The translations under genes were made by a program, and so were the position numbers. A DNA stretch of 64,000 nucleotides from positions 172,922 to 236,921 of the forward strand of contig NZ_RJKQ01000004.1 of the NCBI RefSeq assembly GCF_003751845.1. Reading direction: 5' to 3'. Positions 38,803 through 50,680 of the stretch are shown piece by piece; within the stretch, counting starts at the first letter, position 1, and each line of letters opens with the position of its first letter. A model generated the notes under the pieces. It was given only the letters and a program-made list of their open reading frames with translations. It had not been told where the DNA came from and ran no database searches. This DNA comes from Enterobacter sp. BIGb0383 (GTDB lineage Bacteria > Pseudomonadota > Gammaproteobacteria > Enterobacterales > Enterobacteriaceae).

Positions 38803-40321
38803 ACTGTTCACTCCTCAGCGCGGCTTCCATCACCTGCTCCTGGGTCAGGCGATCGTTAACCAGATTGGCTTTCAGTTTCCCTTCATGCATCACCAGTACC
38901 CGGTCGCACAGGCCGAGTACTTCCGGCAGCTCCGACGAGATGACGATGACGGCAATGCCCTGCTGCACCAGCAGGTTAATCAGCTTGTAGATCTCATACT
39001 TGGCACCGATATCAATTCCGCGGGTGGGTTCATCAAGGATCAGAATCCGCGGGTTCAGCAGCAGGCAGCGGGCGAGGATCGCCTTCTGCTGATTGCCGCC
39101 GCTTAACCGACCAATCGCCAGGTCGGGAGACGAGGTTTTCACTTTTAAGCGGGTAATTGAGTCAAGAATACAGCGACGCTCGGTGGCCTCTTTCAGGCTA
39201 CTGAACGGGCCGCAAAACTGCTCCAGCGCGGCCAGGGTGATGTTCTGTCCGACCGCCATCACCGGCACAATGCCGTCCTTTTTACGGTCTTCCGGCACCA
39301 TGGCGATGCCCTGAGCGATAGCCTGCTGGCAGTTGCGGATAGTGACCGGCTGTCCGTCGATAGCGATGGCGCCTTCCTGGCGTCCGGGCCAGACGCCGAA
39401 CAGGCACTGCATCACCTCCGTTCGTCCGGCTCCGACCAGCCCGGCAACGCCGAGGATTTCTCCGCGTCGGAGGCTGAATGAGACGTCATTGACCCGCTTA
39501 ATATGGCGATTCACCGGATGCCAGGCCGTAAGGTGGTCCACGCGCAGGATCTCATCGCCTGGCGTATGCGGTTCGCTGGGGTAGAGGGCCGTCAGCTCCC
39601 GGCCGACCATCATGGTGATAATGTCGTCTTCGCTCATTCCGGCGGCGTCGCGGGTGCCGATATGCTGTCCGTCGCGGATCACGCAGATGGTGTCCGAAAT
39701 GGCCTTCACTTCATTCAGCTTGTGGGAGATATAAATACAGGCGATGCCGTGGTGCTGCAGGTCGCGGATAATCGCCAGCAGCACGGCGGTTTCCTGCTCC
39801 GTCAGCGAGGCGGTAGGTTCATCGAGGATCAGCAGCCGTACCTGCTTGTTGAGGGCTTTTGCGATCTCCACCAGCTGGCGCTGGCCGAGGCCAAGATCGC
39901 CCACGCGGACGTGGGGAGAAATCGCCAGGCTAACCTGGGCCAGCAATTTTTCGCAGCGTAGGGTCATGACGTCATAGTCGAGGAGGCCGTGGCGGGTCAT
40001 CTCCGCGCCGAGAAAAATATTCTCCAGCACGGTCAGCTCCTTCACCAGCGCCAGCTCCTGGTGAATAATCGCGATGCCTTTACGCTCCGTATCACGGATA
40101 TGGCTGGCCATAAGCGGCTCACTGGCGAAGAGGATCTCTCCCTCGTAGCTTCCGTGCGGGTAGATGCCGCACAGCACCTTCATCAGCGTCGATTTACCCG
40201 AGCCGTTTTCCCCGCACAGGGAGACGATTTCGCCCGCGTTCAGCCGCAGGCTGACGTTGTCGACCGCCTTTACCGCGCCAAAGGCTTTGGTGATGTTTTT
40301 CATTTCAAGTAAATAAGGCAT
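38789..40321 (-). CDS. xylG: D-xylose ABC transporter ATP-binding protein XylG
   Basis: A 510-residue sugar-type ATPase with two fused nucleotide-binding domains. The first has Walker [11 protein letters not shown] near residue 37, signature [11 protein letters not shown] and Walker [10 protein letters not shown]; the second has a degenerate Walker A (GLVGAGRTE) and signature [14 protein letters not shown] use the [15 protein letters not shown] start. It lies between xylF and xylH. Confidence 0.97.
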   Translation of the reverse strand: MPYLLEMKNITKAFGAVKAVDNVSLRLNAGEIVSLCGENGSGKSTLMKVLCGIYPHGSYEGEILFASEPLMASHIRDTERKGIAIIHQELALVKELTVLENIFLGAEMTRHGLLDYDVMTLRCEKLLAQVSLAISPHVRVGDLGLGQRQLVEIAKALNKQVRLLILDEPTASLTEQETAVLLAIIRDLQHHGIACIYISHKLNEVKAISDTICVIRDGQHIGTRDAAGMSEDDIITMMVGRELTALYPSEPHTPGDEILRVDHLTAWHPVNRHIKRVNDVSFSLRRGEILGVAGLVGAGRTEVMQCLFGVWPGRQEGAIAIDGQPVTIRNCQQAIAQGIAMVPEDRKKDGIVPVMAVGQNITLAALEQFCGPFSSLKEATERRCILDSITRLKVKTSSPDLAIGRLSGGNQQKAILARCLLLNPRILILDEPTRGIDIGAKYEIYKLINLLVQQGIAVIVISSELPEVLGLCDRVLVMHEGKLKANLVNDRLTQEQVMEAALRSEQYVEE

Positions 40322-40385
40322 AACGGCTCCTGCTGGGTAACAAAACATGCCCGCGCCTTCGTATAAACCAGGGCGCGGGGCAGGG

Positions 40386-41378
40386 TTACAGCTGGTTCTT
40401 CTGATGGAAGCCGTCTTTGATCACCGTCTCATCGATATTGTCTTTATTGACTTCGATGGGCGTCAGCAGGCGGGACGGAACATCTTTCAGACCGTTATTC
40501 AGGGTGGTATCCGCTTTCGGCTGCTGTCCGTTCCCCAGCTCAACGGCGATCTCCGCCGCCGTATTTGCCAGTTGGGTAATGGGCTTATAGACGGTCATGG
40601 TCTGGCTGCCGTTAATAATGCGTTTGATCCCGGCGAGATCCGCATCCTGGCCGGAAATAGCCACTTTCCCCGACAGCCCCTGCGCGCTGAGGGCCTGGAT
40701 AGCGCCTCCGGCGGTGGCGTCGTTAGACGCGACGACGGCATCGATTTTGTTATTGTTGGCGGTGAGCGCGTTTTCCATAATTTTCAGCGCGTTGTCCGGC
40801 AGCCAGCCGTCCACCCACTGATCGCCGACGATTTTAATTTTTCCGCTATCGACATAGGGTTTCAGCACGTTCATCTGCCCGGCGCGGAACAGCTTGGCAT
40901 TGTTATCGACCGGCGAACCGCCCATCAGGAAGTAGTTACCCTGGGGCACTTTTTCGACCAGGCTACGGGCCTGCAGTTCGCCGACTTTTTCGTTATCGAA
41001 GGAGATATAAAAATCGATATCGGCATTATTAATCATACGGTCATAGGCGAGGACTTTTATCCCTTCCTGTTTCGCCTCTTTAATCACATTACTCAGTACC
41101 TGGCCGTTATAGGGAATAATCACCAGAACATCCACGCCGCGATTGATCATATTTTCAATTTGCGACATCTGGGTTTCTTCATTGCCGTTGGCGGATTGCA
41201 CAAATACTTTGGCGCCTAATGACTCGGCCTTGCTGACGAAAATATCCCGGTCTTTCTGCCAGCGCTCAAGGCGCAGGTCATCGATAGCCATACCAATTTT
41301 TACTTCTTTGGCATAGCCTGCGGTACTGGCAAGCAGCGCTGCGGCGCAGAGCGTAAGGCAAAGGTTCTTTATCATCAT
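40386..41378 (-). CDS. xylF: D-xylose-binding periplasmic protein XylF
   Basis: A 330-residue periplasmic sugar-binding protein. A signal peptide covers about residues 1-23 (ending AGYA), then [20 protein letters not shown] and the PBP1 fold, with conserved ligand-contact stretches such as [18 protein letters not shown] and [14 protein letters not shown]. Start MMIKNLC chosen because it gives a proper signal peptide and the family length. First gene of xylFGH(R), divergent from xylAB. Confidence 0.97.
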   Translation of the reverse strand: MMIKNLCLTLCAAALLASTAGYAKEVKIGMAIDDLRLERWQKDRDIFVSKAESLGAKVFVQSANGNEETQMSQIENMINRGVDVLVIIPYNGQVLSNVIKEAKQEGIKVLAYDRMINNADIDFYISFDNEKVGELQARSLVEKVPQGNYFLMGGSPVDNNAKLFRAGQMNVLKPYVDSGKIKIVGDQWVDGWLPDNALKIMENALTANNNKIDAVVASNDATAGGAIQALSAQGLSGKVAISGQDADLAGIKRIINGSQTMTVYKPITQLANTAAEIAVELGNGQQPKADTTLNNGLKDVPSRLLTPIEVNKDNIDETVIKDGFHQKNQL

Positions 41379-41592
41379 AATAGTCTTACCTTTTATGTGG
41401 GTAGGGTTGAGATAAAAGAAGCAAATTCTGTACTGGACGCAGCTGATTTTTAACGGGGAAATGCCGACTGGCAATTACAGATTTTTATCTTGAGCTTACG
41501 ATATTTGGTTTATTTCTTAAACTTTGACGGCGATCGGCTTTTAAATTCAGTAAGTATTTAATTCGTCAGGTGTCGAACCTGGTTTTTTATTT

Positions 41593-41654
41593 TGCGAGCT
41601 GGCGCACGTTTGTGGATTCTCTTAATCCCGGTGTGAAATAACGTAATTGAGCAA
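41593..41654. promoter_or_regulatory. xylA/xylF control region: CRP-like site and XylR site
   Basis: Within the 346-base divergent region, TGCGAGCTGGCGCACG (41593-41608) corresponds to the CRP site of the E. coli xylA promoter, and GAAATAACGTAATTGAGCAA (41635-41654) is nearly identical to its XylR binding site, with the same order and spacing toward xylA as I remember. No gene lies in this region. Confidence 0.8.
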
Positions 41655-41724
41655 GTTGAAATGAATATCCAGTATTACGCCATGAGCACTTTCCTGTCAT
41701 TTCACCTGGCGATGGAGTTTATTT

Positions 41725-43047
41725 ATGCAAGCGTATTTCGATCAACTTGAGCGCGTCCGTTATGAAGGCCCGAATACCACCAACCCGCTGGCGTTTCGCC
41801 ACTACAACCCGGACGAGAAGGTGCTGGGCAAGCGTATGGAGGATCATCTTCGCTTTGCCGCCTGCTACTGGCATACCTTCTGCTGGGGCGGGGCGGATAT
41901 GTTTGGCGTCGGGGCCTTCGACCGCCCCTGGCAGCAGCCCGGCGATGCTCTGGCGCTGGCAAAACAAAAAGCCGACGTGGCCTTTGAGTTTTTCCATAAG
42001 CTGAACGTTCCCTATTACTGCTTCCACGATGTGGACGTGGCTCCGGAAGGCGACTCCCTGAAAAGCTGGCTGGATAACGTCGCGCGCATGGTTGATGTGC
42101 TGGAAGAGAAGCAGAAACAGAGCGGCGTGAAGCTGCTGTGGGGCACCGCCAACTGCTTTACCCACCCGCGCTACGGAGCCGGTGCGGCCACCAGCCCTGA
42201 CCCGGAAATCTTTAGCTGGGCGGCAACCCAGGTGGCAACGGCCATGAACGCCACTCACCGACTCGGCGGGGAGAACTACGTCCTGTGGGGCGGTCGCGAA
42301 GGGTATGAAACCCTGCTGAATACCGATCTTCGTCAGGAGCGGGAGCAGATCGGCCGCTTTATGCAGATGGTGGTCGAACATAAGCATAAAATCGGCTTCC
42401 GTGGCACGCTATTGATTGAACCCAAACCGCAGGAGCCGACTAAACACCAGTATGATTATGATGTGGCGACGGTGTATGGCTTCCTGAAACAGTTTGGTCT
42501 GGAAAAAGAGATTAAGCTCAATATCGAAGCCAACCACGCGACGCTGGCAGGCCACTCGTTCCACCATGAGATTGCCTCGGCGATTGCGCTGGGCGTATTT
42601 GGTTCGGTGGATGCTAACCGTGGCGACCCGCAGCTGGGCTGGGATACGGACCAGTTCCCCAACAGCGTGGAAGAGAACGCCCTGGTGATGTATGAGATCA
42701 TTAAGGCGGGCGGATTTACCACCGGCGGGCTGAATTTCGATGCCAAAGTGCGTCGTCAGAGCACCGATAAATACGATCTCTTCTATGGCCATATCGGGGC
42801 GATGGATACCATGGCTCTGGCGCTGAAAGTGGCGGCGCGGATGATTGAGGATGGCGAACTGGATCGGCGCGTTGCCAGACGCTATGCGGGCTGGAACGGC
42901 GAACTGGGGCAGCAAATCCTTAAAGGGGAGCTGTCTCTGGCCGAGGTGGCGGCTTACGCGCAGCAGCACAATCTGGCACCGCAGCATCAGAGCGGCCATC
43001 AGGAGCAGCTGGAAAACCTGGTGAATCACTATCTGTTCGACAGATAA
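41725..43047 (+). CDS. xylA: Xylose isomerase
   Basis: A 440-residue TIM-barrel isomerase that converts D-xylose to D-xylulose. The catalytic His/Asp are in [13 protein letters not shown] near residue 100. Metal ligands lie in [18 protein letters not shown] near 230, [17 protein letters not shown] near 266 and GSVDANRGD near 295. Length matches class II enterobacterial enzymes. xylB follows after 47 bases; XylR and CRP sites lie upstream. Confidence 0.98.
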   Translation: MQAYFDQLERVRYEGPNTTNPLAFRHYNPDEKVLGKRMEDHLRFAACYWHTFCWGGADMFGVGAFDRPWQQPGDALALAKQKADVAFEFFHKLNVPYYCFHDVDVAPEGDSLKSWLDNVARMVDVLEEKQKQSGVKLLWGTANCFTHPRYGAGAATSPDPEIFSWAATQVATAMNATHRLGGENYVLWGGREGYETLLNTDLRQEREQIGRFMQMVVEHKHKIGFRGTLLIEPKPQEPTKHQYDYDVATVYGFLKQFGLEKEIKLNIEANHATLAGHSFHHEIASAIALGVFGSVDANRGDPQLGWDTDQFPNSVEENALVMYEIIKAGGFTTGGLNFDAKVRRQSTDKYDLFYGHIGAMDTMALALKVAARMIEDGELDRRVARRYAGWNGELGQQILKGELSLAEVAAYAQQHNLAPQHQSGHQEQLENLVNHYLFDR

Positions 43048-43094
43048 GCAGCCTGCGCCGCCCTTTGGGCGGCGCATAACAAGGAGCGGTGACA

Positions 43095-44549
43095 ATGTAT
43101 ATCGGGATCGATCTCGGTACCTCCGGCGTAAAAGCCATTCTGCTGAACGAGCAGGGCGAGGTGGTGGCGGCAAATACCCAGCCTCTTAGCGTGTCCCGCC
43201 CGCATCCGCTCTGGTCGGAACAGGATCCTGAGCAGTGGTGGCAGGCAACGGATCGGGCCATAAAAGCCCTGGGCGACGCGCACTCTCTGCGTGAGGTGAA
43301 AGCGATAGGGCTGGCCGGGCAGATGCACGGCGCGACGCTGCTGGACAGCCAGCGGCGGGTGTTGCGTCCGGCGATCTTATGGAACGATGGCCGCAGCGGG
43401 GAAGAGTGCAGCCTGCTGGAGGCGCGGGAGCCGCGTTCCCGCGCCATTACCGGCAACCTGATGATGCCCGGCTTTACCGCGCCAAAACTGGCCTGGGTCC
43501 AGCGCCACGAGGTGGAAATCTTTCGTCAGATCGATAAGGTCCTGCTGCCGAAGGACTACCTACGCCTGCGGATGACCGGGGAGCTGGCCAGCGATATGTC
43601 CGATGCGGCGGGTACGCTGTGGATGGACGTGGCGAAGCGCGACTGGAGCGACGCCATGCTGGAAGCCTGCCAGCTGACGCGGGCGCAGATGCCCGCGCTG
43701 TTTGAAGGCTGCGAGATAACCGGTACCCTGCGGCCTGAGGTGGCACAGGCCTGGAATATCCCTGCGGTTCCGGTCGTAGCCGGCGGTGGAGATAACGCCG
43801 CGGGGGCGGTCGGCATCGGCATGGCGGACGCGGGGGATGCGATGCTTTCGCTGGGCACCTCCGGGGTCTATTTCGCGGTCAGCGATGGTTTTCTCAGCCG
43901 CCCGGAAAGCGCGGTACACAGCTTCTGCCACGCGCTGCCGGAACGCTGGCATCTGATGTCGGTGATGCTCAGCGCCGCCTCCTGCCTTGACTGGGCGGTG
44001 AAGCTGACCGGCCTCGGCACGGTCCCTGCGCTGCTGGCGGCGGCGGAAAGTGCCGACGATAACGCTCAGCCGCTGTGGTTCCTGCCCTATCTCTCCGGAG
44101 AACGCACCCCGCATAATAACCCGCAGGCGACGGGCGTCTTCTTTGGCCTCACCCATCAACACGGCCCGGCAGAGCTGGCGCGTGCGGTACTGGAAGGGGT
44201 AGGTTATGCCCTGGCCGACGGAATGGACGTGGTGCACGACTGCGGCGTGCGGCCCGAGAGCGTGACGCTGATTGGCGGTGGCGCACGTAGCCCGTACTGG
44301 CGGCAGATGCTGGCGGATATCAGCGGGATGCCGCTGGACTACCGGCGCGGCGGCGACGTTGGCCCGGCGTTAGGGGCCGCCCGGCTGGCGCAGATTGCGC
44401 TGAACCCGACGCAGCCTCTGGCGGCGGTCTTGCCGTCGCTGCCGCTTGAGCAGGCCCATCGTCCGGAGACTGCGCGGTTCGAAAGGTATGCTGAACGCCG
44501 GGTCCGGTTCCGGGAGATTTATCAGCAGCTCAGGCCGCTGATGTCCTGA
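43095..44549 (+). CDS. xylB: Xylulokinase
   Basis: A 484-residue FGGY-family sugar kinase that phosphorylates D-xylulose. It has the N-terminal phosphate loop YIGIDLGTSGVKAILL, GQMHGATLLD, the catalytic aspartate in VAGGGDNAAGAVG near residue 233 and a second ATP-site GGGARSPYWRQMLADI. The ATG at 43095 sits 8 bases after AAGGAG; a GTG two codons earlier is too close to it. Second gene of xylAB. Confidence 0.97.
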   Translation: MYIGIDLGTSGVKAILLNEQGEVVAANTQPLSVSRPHPLWSEQDPEQWWQATDRAIKALGDAHSLREVKAIGLAGQMHGATLLDSQRRVLRPAILWNDGRSGEECSLLEAREPRSRAITGNLMMPGFTAPKLAWVQRHEVEIFRQIDKVLLPKDYLRLRMTGELASDMSDAAGTLWMDVAKRDWSDAMLEACQLTRAQMPALFEGCEITGTLRPEVAQAWNIPAVPVVAGGGDNAAGAVGIGMADAGDAMLSLGTSGVYFAVSDGFLSRPESAVHSFCHALPERWHLMSVMLSAASCLDWAVKLTGLGTVPALLAAAESADDNAQPLWFLPYLSGERTPHNNPQATGVFFGLTHQHGPAELARAVLEGVGYALADGMDVVHDCGVRPESVTLIGGGARSPYWRQMLADISGMPLDYRRGGDVGPALGAARLAQIALNPTQPLAAVLPSLPLEQAHRPETARFERYAERRVRFREIYQQLRPLMS

Positions 44550-44556
44550 CAGTCGA

Positions 44557-44579
44557 CCTGCTCCGCGCTGCGGAGCAGG
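44557..44579 (+). terminator. Hairpin after xylB
   Basis: A perfect 10-bp stem, CCTGCTCCGC-GCT-GCGGAGCAGG, lies 8 bases after the xylB stop. It lacks a U tract, so it may be a stabiliser rather than a complete terminator. The AT-rich sequence up to yiaA holds no gene. Confidence 0.6.
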
Positions 44580-44727
44580 TAAGGAAATAATATTTATATA
44601 TTGTATGGGTTGGCTAAATTATATTTTTGACAGTTATTAATATGGCGCAGGCACCTTTATTTCGTTGTTGTTTATTTATTATAGCTGTTTCATAATGCCT
44701 CACTTATTTTATTGAGGATATCGTGTT

Positions 44728-45165
44728 ATGGATAACAGAACAGCCACATTTTCACCGGCTTTTAATATTATTTCATGGGTGGCATTAATCGGGGGTATTA
44801 CGGTATACCTGATCGGTTTATGGAATGCTGAGATGCAACTCAATGAAAAAGGCTACTATTTTGCGGTGCTGATATTAGGACTTTTCTCCGCGGCATCGTA
44901 TCAGAAGACCGTCCGGGATAAATATGACGGTATCCCGACCACCTCGCTTTATTATATGACGTGCTTTATTGCGTTTGTCATTTCGATTGCGTTACTGGTT
45001 GTCGGTTTGTGGAATGCCACGCTATTACTGAGCGAAAAAGGGTTCTACGGTCTGGCATTCTTTTTAAGCCTGTTCGGTGCCGTTGCCGTCCAGAAAAACG
45101 TGCGCGACCGCTGGGATGGTTCAGCGAGTGAGCCCTTTTTCAAGACGGATGATGCTCCCGAGTAA
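44728..45165 (+). CDS. yiaA: Inner-membrane protein YiaA
   Basis: A 145-residue membrane protein with two copies of a YiaA/YiaB module (about residues 10-65 and 74-130), each with two transmembrane segments and a shared pattern: [20 protein letters not shown].. and [20 protein letters not shown].., then [10 protein letters not shown] / [10 protein letters not shown]. Function unknown. In E. coli a shorter paralogue, yiaB, lies between xylB and yiaA; it is absent here. Confidence 0.92.
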   Translation: MDNRTATFSPAFNIISWVALIGGITVYLIGLWNAEMQLNEKGYYFAVLILGLFSAASYQKTVRDKYDGIPTTSLYYMTCFIAFVISIALLVVGLWNATLLLSEKGFYGLAFFLSLFGAVAVQKNVRDRWDGSASEPFFKTDDAPE

Positions 45166-45175
45166 CGGTGATGAT

Positions 45176-45204
45176 CTCAGGCCCGGCCTTTGGTCGGGCC
45201 TGAG
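45176..45204. terminator. Hairpin between convergent yiaA and wecH
   Basis: The inverted repeat CTCAGGCCCG / CGGGCCTGAG, with a 9-base loop, lies between two stop codons 45 bases apart. It has no marked U tract. Confidence 0.6.
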
Positions 45205-45209
45205 TGTCC

Positions 45210-46205
45210 TCAACTGACGAACCGTCGGGTATCGATTCGCTGCACCAGCATCGACAGCAGCAAACTGACCGCCAGCGTCGCGCAGAAAATCCACGCCATA
45301 TCGAGCACGGGCCAGCTTTTAAGCTCCACGCCGCGCGTGCGCAGCGCGTGGATAATTAGCGCGTGAAAACCGTAAATGCCCAGCGAGTGGCGGGAAATCA
45401 GGCCCAGCCCGGGCAGGGCGCGCTGGTTCAGGGTATTTTTCACCAGCGTCAGCAGCGACGCGGCGCAGATAAACACCATCGGTCCGCAGTAGAGATACCA
45501 GGTGTCGGCGAAGTTGCCGCGCCAGGTCAGCTCGTGCAGCGTGCCGCGCGAGATAATAAACACCGCGACGACAAAGAGCGCGGCGCACAGCAGCGTCAGC
45601 GGTTTTTTGTCCGTCTCCATCGAGCCAATTGCCCGACCCAGCAGGCCGTAGATCACGTAGTAAAACGTGTCTCCGTTGATATAAAGATTGACCGGCAGCC
45701 ATTCGACGCCGCTCGCCTTCAGCGCCACCGTATTCGGGTTGGCGACGATCCCGATGACCAGCATCAGCGCCAGCAGCATTTTCCCGCTAACGGTTTTAAC
45801 CTGGATAAGCGGTGAAAGCAGGTAGATCACGAAAATGGCGAAGAAAAACCACAGGTGATAGAACACCGGTTTCTGCAGCAGGTTTTTCAGGGACAGCGCC
45901 GGGTCAATAGAGGTGAAAAAAGTAATGTAGGCCAGCGACAGGATGCTGTAGAACAGCAGGCAGGCGGCGATACGCAGGAAGTGGCGGGGCTGCGCGCTGC
46001 GCTCGCCGAAAAACAGATAGCCTGAAATCATAAAGAAGAGCGGGACGCTGACGCGGGATGCCGAGTTAAGCACGTTGGCAATATCCCAGTTCAGCGGGCT
46101 GACGGCTGCGGCATTGGTGATATACCAGGTGGTGGTATGGATCATCACCACCATTAAGCAGGCTATCCCTCGCAGATTCTCAATCCAGTAAATTTTTGAC
46201 GCCAT
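45210..46205 (-). CDS. wecH: O-acetyltransferase WecH
   Basis: A 331-residue acyltransferase-3 family membrane protein with about 10 transmembrane segments. The N-terminal signature is [20 protein letters not shown] with the conserved catalytic-type histidine, followed by [17 protein letters not shown]. WecH O-acetylates N-acetylglucosamine residues of enterobacterial common antigen. Near full-length identity of pattern to E. coli WecH (YiaH), in the same position. Confidence 0.95.
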   Translation of the reverse strand: MASKIYWIENLRGIACLMVVMIHTTTWYITNAAAVSPLNWDIANVLNSASRVSVPLFFMISGYLFFGERSAQPRHFLRIAACLLFYSILSLAYITFFTSIDPALSLKNLLQKPVFYHLWFFFAIFVIYLLSPLIQVKTVSGKMLLALMLVIGIVANPNTVALKASGVEWLPVNLYINGDTFYYVIYGLLGRAIGSMETDKKPLTLLCAALFVVAVFIISRGTLHELTWRGNFADTWYLYCGPMVFICAASLLTLVKNTLNQRALPGLGLISRHSLGIYGFHALIIHALRTRGVELKSWPVLDMAWIFCATLAVSLLLSMLVQRIDTRRFVS

Positions 46206-46400
46206 CAGTTCCTCTGTTTGTTGCCCGTGATACTCCAGCCTTTGACAGTCCGGGGGTGGCGCTGTCTGGCTGGATAATTCTGAGTTTTTCGCCCGCTGCT
46301 TGCGCTCTTTTTTGCAGATTCCCAGAATGCCCGACTACGCTGTATCTAAAAGTATTTCTTATTAAAAATAACAGCCCGTGAGAAAGGTGGCAGAGAAAAA

Positions 46401-46700
46401 ATGATAATCAAGTATTTCCCGCCGCTGATGCTCGTGATAGCGCTGGTCGGCTGCACGGCAGCCCCGCCGGAACAGCGGGCGCAAAAAGCGCAGGTCAGCG
46501 TTTCCCGCACGCTGGATATGGAGCAGCTGTGCCGGATCGAGGCGGCCCGTCGCTACAACACCGGACCGGAAAAACTCACCGTGACCGGCCTTGAGCAGTA
46601 TCAGGCCAGCTATGAGATGCGCGGCTATACCTCACGGAAAGAGGGCTTTGTCTGTGCGTTTGATCCTGAGGGGCAGTTTTCGCATCTTTCGATGCGCTAG
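46401..46700 (+). CDS. ysaB: Small lipoprotein YsaB
   Basis: A 99-residue lipoprotein. Residues 4-16 are hydrophobic and a lipobox LVGC places the lipidated Cys near residue 18, followed by TAAPPEQ. The mature part carries TLDMEQLCRIEAARRYNTG and ends FSHLSMR, the YsaB pattern. Function unknown. It sits just upstream of glyQ, as in E. coli, and diverges from wecH. Confidence 0.9.
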   Translation: MIIKYFPPLMLVIALVGCTAAPPEQRAQKAQVSVSRTLDMEQLCRIEAARRYNTGPEKLTVTGLEQYQASYEMRGYTSRKEGFVCAFDPEGQFSHLSMR

Positions 46701-46825
46701 CCGCTGCAGTTGCGGATGAAATGGCCCTTTTTCGGTAAACAAACCGCATTGATACTGTATATCTCGCAGCCAGCGGGTATACTGACCCCTTCCTTTAAAT
46801 CCACACGTATCCAGCACGAAATACT

Positions 46826-47737
46826 ATGCAAAAGTTTGATACTAAGACCTTCCAGGGCCTGATCCTGACGTTACAGGATTACTGGGCTCGTCAGGGCTGC
46901 ACCATTGTTCAACCACTGGACATGGAAGTGGGCGCCGGTACCTCACATCCGATGACCAGCCTGCGTGCGTTGGGGCCGGAACCGATGGCGACCGCGTATG
47001 TCCAGCCATCCCGTCGCCCGACCGATGGCCGCTATGGCGAGAACCCGAACCGTTTGCAGCACTACTATCAGTTCCAGGTAGTGATTAAACCTTCCCCGGA
47101 CAATATCCAGGAGCTGTATCTCGGTTCTCTGAAAGAGCTGGGGCTGGATCCGACCATTCACGATATTCGCTTCGTCGAAGACAACTGGGAAAACCCAACC
47201 CTGGGTGCCTGGGGTCTGGGCTGGGAAGTGTGGCTGAACGGGATGGAAGTGACCCAGTTCACTTACTTCCAGCAGGTTGGCGGTCTTGAGTGCAAACCGA
47301 TTACCGGCGAGATCACCTACGGCCTGGAACGTCTGGCGATGTATATCCAGGGCGTCGACAGCGTCTACGATCTGGTCTGGAGCGACGGTCCGCTGGGTAA
47401 AACCACCTACGGCGACGTGTTCCATCAGAACGAAGTGGAGCAGTCCACCTACAACTTTGAATACGCCGACGTGGACTTCCTGTTCACCTGCTTCGAGCAG
47501 TATGAGAAAGAAGCCCAGCATCTGCTGGCGCTGGAGACTCCGCTGCCGCTGCCGGCCTATGAACGTATTCTGAAAGCCGCCCATAGCTTCAACCTGCTGG
47601 ATGCGCGTAAAGCCATCTCCGTCACCGAACGTCAGCGCTATATCCTGCGCATTCGTACCCTGACCAAAGCGGTAGCTGAAGCCTATTACGCTTCCCGTGA
47701 AGCCCTCGGCTTCCCGATGTGCAACAGAAACAAATAA
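46826..47737 (+). CDS. glyQ: Glycine--tRNA ligase alpha subunit
   Basis: A 303-residue class II synthetase catalytic subunit (alpha2beta2 bacterial type). It begins with [17 protein letters not shown], has [17 protein letters not shown] (motif 2-type loop) and [22 protein letters not shown] (motif 3). It charges tRNA-Gly together with GlyS, encoded 9 bases downstream. Confidence 0.98.
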   Translation: MQKFDTKTFQGLILTLQDYWARQGCTIVQPLDMEVGAGTSHPMTSLRALGPEPMATAYVQPSRRPTDGRYGENPNRLQHYYQFQVVIKPSPDNIQELYLGSLKELGLDPTIHDIRFVEDNWENPTLGAWGLGWEVWLNGMEVTQFTYFQQVGGLECKPITGEITYGLERLAMYIQGVDSVYDLVWSDGPLGKTTYGDVFHQNEVEQSTYNFEYADVDFLFTCFEQYEKEAQHLLALETPLPLPAYERILKAAHSFNLLDARKAISVTERQRYILRIRTLTKAVAEAYYASREALGFPMCNRNK

Positions 47738-47746
47738 GAGGCGGCC

Positions 47747-49816
47747 ATGTCTGAGAAAACTTTCCTGGTGGAAATCGGCACTGAAGAGCTGCCGCCGAAA
47801 GCCCTGCGCAGCCTGGCCGAGTCCTTTGCTGCCAACCTGACCGCAGAGCTGGACAATGCCGGCCTCGCGCACGGTGACGTTAAATGGTTTGCCGCGCCGC
47901 GTCGTCTGGCGCTGAAAGTGGCCAACCTTGCGGCATCCCAGGCGGATCGCGAAGTCGAAAAACGTGGTCCGGCGATCGCCCAGGCGTTTGACGCCGAAGG
48001 CAACCCGAGCAAAGCGGCGGAAGGCTGGGCGCGTGGCTGCGGTATCACCGTAGACCAGGCCGAGCGTCTGACCACCGACAAAGGCGAGTGGCTGCTTTAT
48101 CGTGCCCACCTCAAAGGTGAAAGCGCGGAAACCCTGCTCCCGGAAATGATCGCCACCTCGCTCGCGAAGCTGCCGATCCCGAAACTGATGCGCTGGGGCG
48201 CGAGCGATGTACAGTTTGTGCGTCCGGTTCACACCGTGACCCTGTTGCTGGGTGAAAAACTGATCCCGGCAACCATCCTGGGTATCGCTTCCGATCGCGT
48301 GATCCGCGGCCACCGCTTTATGGGCGAGCCGGAGTTCACCATCGACAATGCCGATCAGTACCCGCAAATCCTGCAGGAACGCGGCAAAGTCATCGCCGAC
48401 TACGATGCGCGTAAAGCGACCATCAAGGCCGATGCCGAAGCGGCGGCCCGCAAAATTGGCGGCAATGCCGATCTGAGCGAAAGCCTGCTGGAAGAAGTCA
48501 CCTCCCTGGTCGAATGGCCGGTGGTGCTGACCGCGACCTTCGAAGAGAAATTCCTCGCCGTTCCGGCGGAAGCGCTGGTCTACACCATGAAGGGTGACCA
48601 GAAGTACTTCCCTGTCTACGCCGCCGACGGCAAGCTGCTGCCGAACTTTATCTTTGTTGCCAACATCGATTCAAAAGATCCGCAGCAGATTATCTCCGGT
48701 AACGAGAAGGTCGTGCGCCCGCGTCTGGCGGATGCCGAGTTCTTCTTCAACACCGACCGTAAAAAGCGTCTGGAAGACCATCTTCCGCGCCTGCAGACCG
48801 TCCTGTTCCAGCAGCAGCTGGGTACCCTGCGCGACAAGACCGACCGTATCGCGGCGCTGTCCGGCTGGATTGCTCCGCAGATTGGTGCGGACGTTGAGCA
48901 TGCGAAACGTGCGGGCCTGCTGTCCAAGTGCGACCTGATGACCAATATGGTCTTCGAGTTCACCGACACCCAGGGCGTGATGGGTATGCACTACGCGCGC
49001 CATGACGGCGAAGCGGAAGACGTGGCTGTGGCCCTGAACGAGCAGTATCAGCCGCGCTTTGCCGGTGACGACCTGCCGTCCAACCCGGTTGCCTGTGCGG
49101 TCGCGATTGCGGATAAGATGGACACCCTGGCGGGTATCTTTGGTATCGGCCAGCATCCGAAAGGCGATAAAGACCCGTTTGCGCTGCGTCGTGCTGCGCT
49201 GGGCGTGCTGCGTATTATCGTTGAGAAGAACCTCTCTCTGGATCTGCAGACCCTGACCGAAGAAGCCGTGCGTTTGTATGGCGACAAGCTGACCAACGCG
49301 AAGGTGGTCGACGACGTTATCGACTTTATGCTCGGCCGCTTCCGCGCCTGGTATCAGGACGAAGGCTACACCGTTGACACCATTCAGGCGGTGCTGGCAC
49401 GTCGTCCGACCAAACCGGCAGACTTCGATGCGCGTATGAAGGCGGTTTCCCACTTCCGTACGCTGGATGAAGCGGCAGCGCTGGCGGCAGCCAACAAGCG
49501 CGTGTCTAACATCCTCGCTAAGTCTGATGAGACCCTTAACGACCATGTTCACGCTTCGGTGCTGAAAGAGTCGGCGGAGATCAAGCTGGCCACTAACCTG
49601 GTCGTGCTGCGCGATAAGCTGGAACCGCTGTTTGCTGCCGGTCGCTATCAGGAAGCGCTGATCGAGCTGGCGCAGCTGCGCGAGCCGGTGGATGCGTTCT
49701 TCGATACGGTGATGGTTAATGCGGAAGACAAAGACGTGCGTCTCAACCGCCTGACGTTGCTGACGAAGCTGCGTGAGCTGTTCCTGCAGGTAGCGGATAT
49801 TTCGCTGCTGCAGTAA
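47747..49816 (+). CDS. glyS: Glycine--tRNA ligase beta subunit
   Basis: A 689-residue beta subunit that recognises tRNA-Gly. It starts [20 protein letters not shown] and carries [12 protein letters not shown], an HD-like segment with MHYARHDGE, and a C-terminal anticodon-binding domain. A GGAGGCGGCC-type ribosome site lies in the 9-base gap from glyQ. A strong terminator follows. Confidence 0.98.
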   Translation: MSEKTFLVEIGTEELPPKALRSLAESFAANLTAELDNAGLAHGDVKWFAAPRRLALKVANLAASQADREVEKRGPAIAQAFDAEGNPSKAAEGWARGCGITVDQAERLTTDKGEWLLYRAHLKGESAETLLPEMIATSLAKLPIPKLMRWGASDVQFVRPVHTVTLLLGEKLIPATILGIASDRVIRGHRFMGEPEFTIDNADQYPQILQERGKVIADYDARKATIKADAEAAARKIGGNADLSESLLEEVTSLVEWPVVLTATFEEKFLAVPAEALVYTMKGDQKYFPVYAADGKLLPNFIFVANIDSKDPQQIISGNEKVVRPRLADAEFFFNTDRKKRLEDHLPRLQTVLFQQQLGTLRDKTDRIAALSGWIAPQIGADVEHAKRAGLLSKCDLMTNMVFEFTDTQGVMGMHYARHDGEAEDVAVALNEQYQPRFAGDDLPSNPVACAVAIADKMDTLAGIFGIGQHPKGDKDPFALRRAALGVLRIIVEKNLSLDLQTLTEEAVRLYGDKLTNAKVVDDVIDFMLGRFRAWYQDEGYTVDTIQAVLARRPTKPADFDARMKAVSHFRTLDEAAALAAANKRVSNILAKSDETLNDHVHASVLKESAEIKLATNLVVLRDKLEPLFAAGRYQEALIELAQLREPVDAFFDTVMVNAEDKDVRLNRLTLLTKLRELFLQVADISLLQ

Positions 49817-49835
49817 TGTAACTGCTGTGAACAAG

Positions 49836-49860
49836 CCCGCCGTTCGGCGGGTTTTTTTTT
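49836..49860 (+). terminator. glyQS terminator
   Basis: The hairpin CCCGCC-GTTC-GGCGGG is followed by nine T residues, 19 bases after the glyS stop. Confidence 0.95.
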
Positions 49861-49880
49861 AACTTTTTTAAGGGATTAAA

Positions 49881-50609
49881 ATGAAAAAAGTCCTTCTTTC
49901 GTTGTTGCCGCTCTGCCTGAGCCTGCCGGTGCTGGCGGCGGATGCCCTGCCGCAGGCGGTCGCGAGTCAGTACCAGGCGCTGGGCGGCCAGGAAAACCCG
50001 ACCTGGCAAAAGGCGGATAATCCCGGGTTTATCTATACGGCCTGCCTGAATCAGCAGACCGATGCACAGCAGCGTATCGTGGTGATGTGCGGAGATGGGG
50101 ATGAGAACCATAACAGCGGCGTCGATACCGGTTTCTTTGATATCTGGTATCTGGAGAACGACCGCGTGACGGCTGAGAAGATCATCGAAGGTGGCGGGCG
50201 TTACGGCAGCTCCGGCAGCGCCAGCGCGGCGAAAATCGGTTCCCGCTGGGGCGTGGTGCTGGAAACCGGCTACGCACTACAGGGCTTTGTGCAGACGTTT
50301 TATTCCTTCTATGTGCCGAAGGAGCGGGACGTTGTAGCGAATCTGCAGGATGTTGAAAAACTCGCTCATCTGCCGGTGTACTCCAGCAATGCGGGATATT
50401 GTGACCCGAGCGTCGTCGAGGGCTGCAAGCTGGATGAGCTGGTTAGCACCGTCGCTTTTGCTGACAACGAGACGGAGCCGTATCCGGATATGATTATTCA
50501 TGCAACCGGTATGCTGGAAGGCAAAAAAATCGATAAAAGCTTTACCCAGGCATTCGATCGTAAAACCGGCGAGTACCCGATCCCGAAAGAGATTGATATC
50601 GGTTATTGA
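49881..50609 (+). CDS. Exported protein of unknown function
   Basis: A 242-residue protein I do not recognise. It has a clear Sec signal peptide (MKKVLLSLLPLCLSLPVLAA, about 1-20) and a GGGATTAAA spacer before the ATG. The mature part has four cysteines in two groups (TAC and VMC near 45-65; GYC and EGC near 173-182) that could form disulfides. There is a Gly/Ser-rich loop GGGRYGSSGSASAAK near 105, and charged C-terminal sequence. No membrane span beyond the signal and no lipobox. It lies in the accessory zone where E. coli has hokA/cspA. Confidence 0.7.
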   Translation: MKKVLLSLLPLCLSLPVLAADALPQAVASQYQALGGQENPTWQKADNPGFIYTACLNQQTDAQQRIVVMCGDGDENHNSGVDTGFFDIWYLENDRVTAEKIIEGGGRYGSSGSASAAKIGSRWGVVLETGYALQGFVQTFYSFYVPKERDVVANLQDVEKLAHLPVYSSNAGYCDPSVVEGCKLDELVSTVAFADNETEPYPDMIIHATGMLEGKKIDKSFTQAFDRKTGEYPIPKEIDIGY

Positions 50610-50680
50610 GGCAGTCGATGCCCTTGCTGCTATTCAGCCCGGCCGCCTGCCATAAGCGCGGCGGCCTGCTTTCGGTTGCT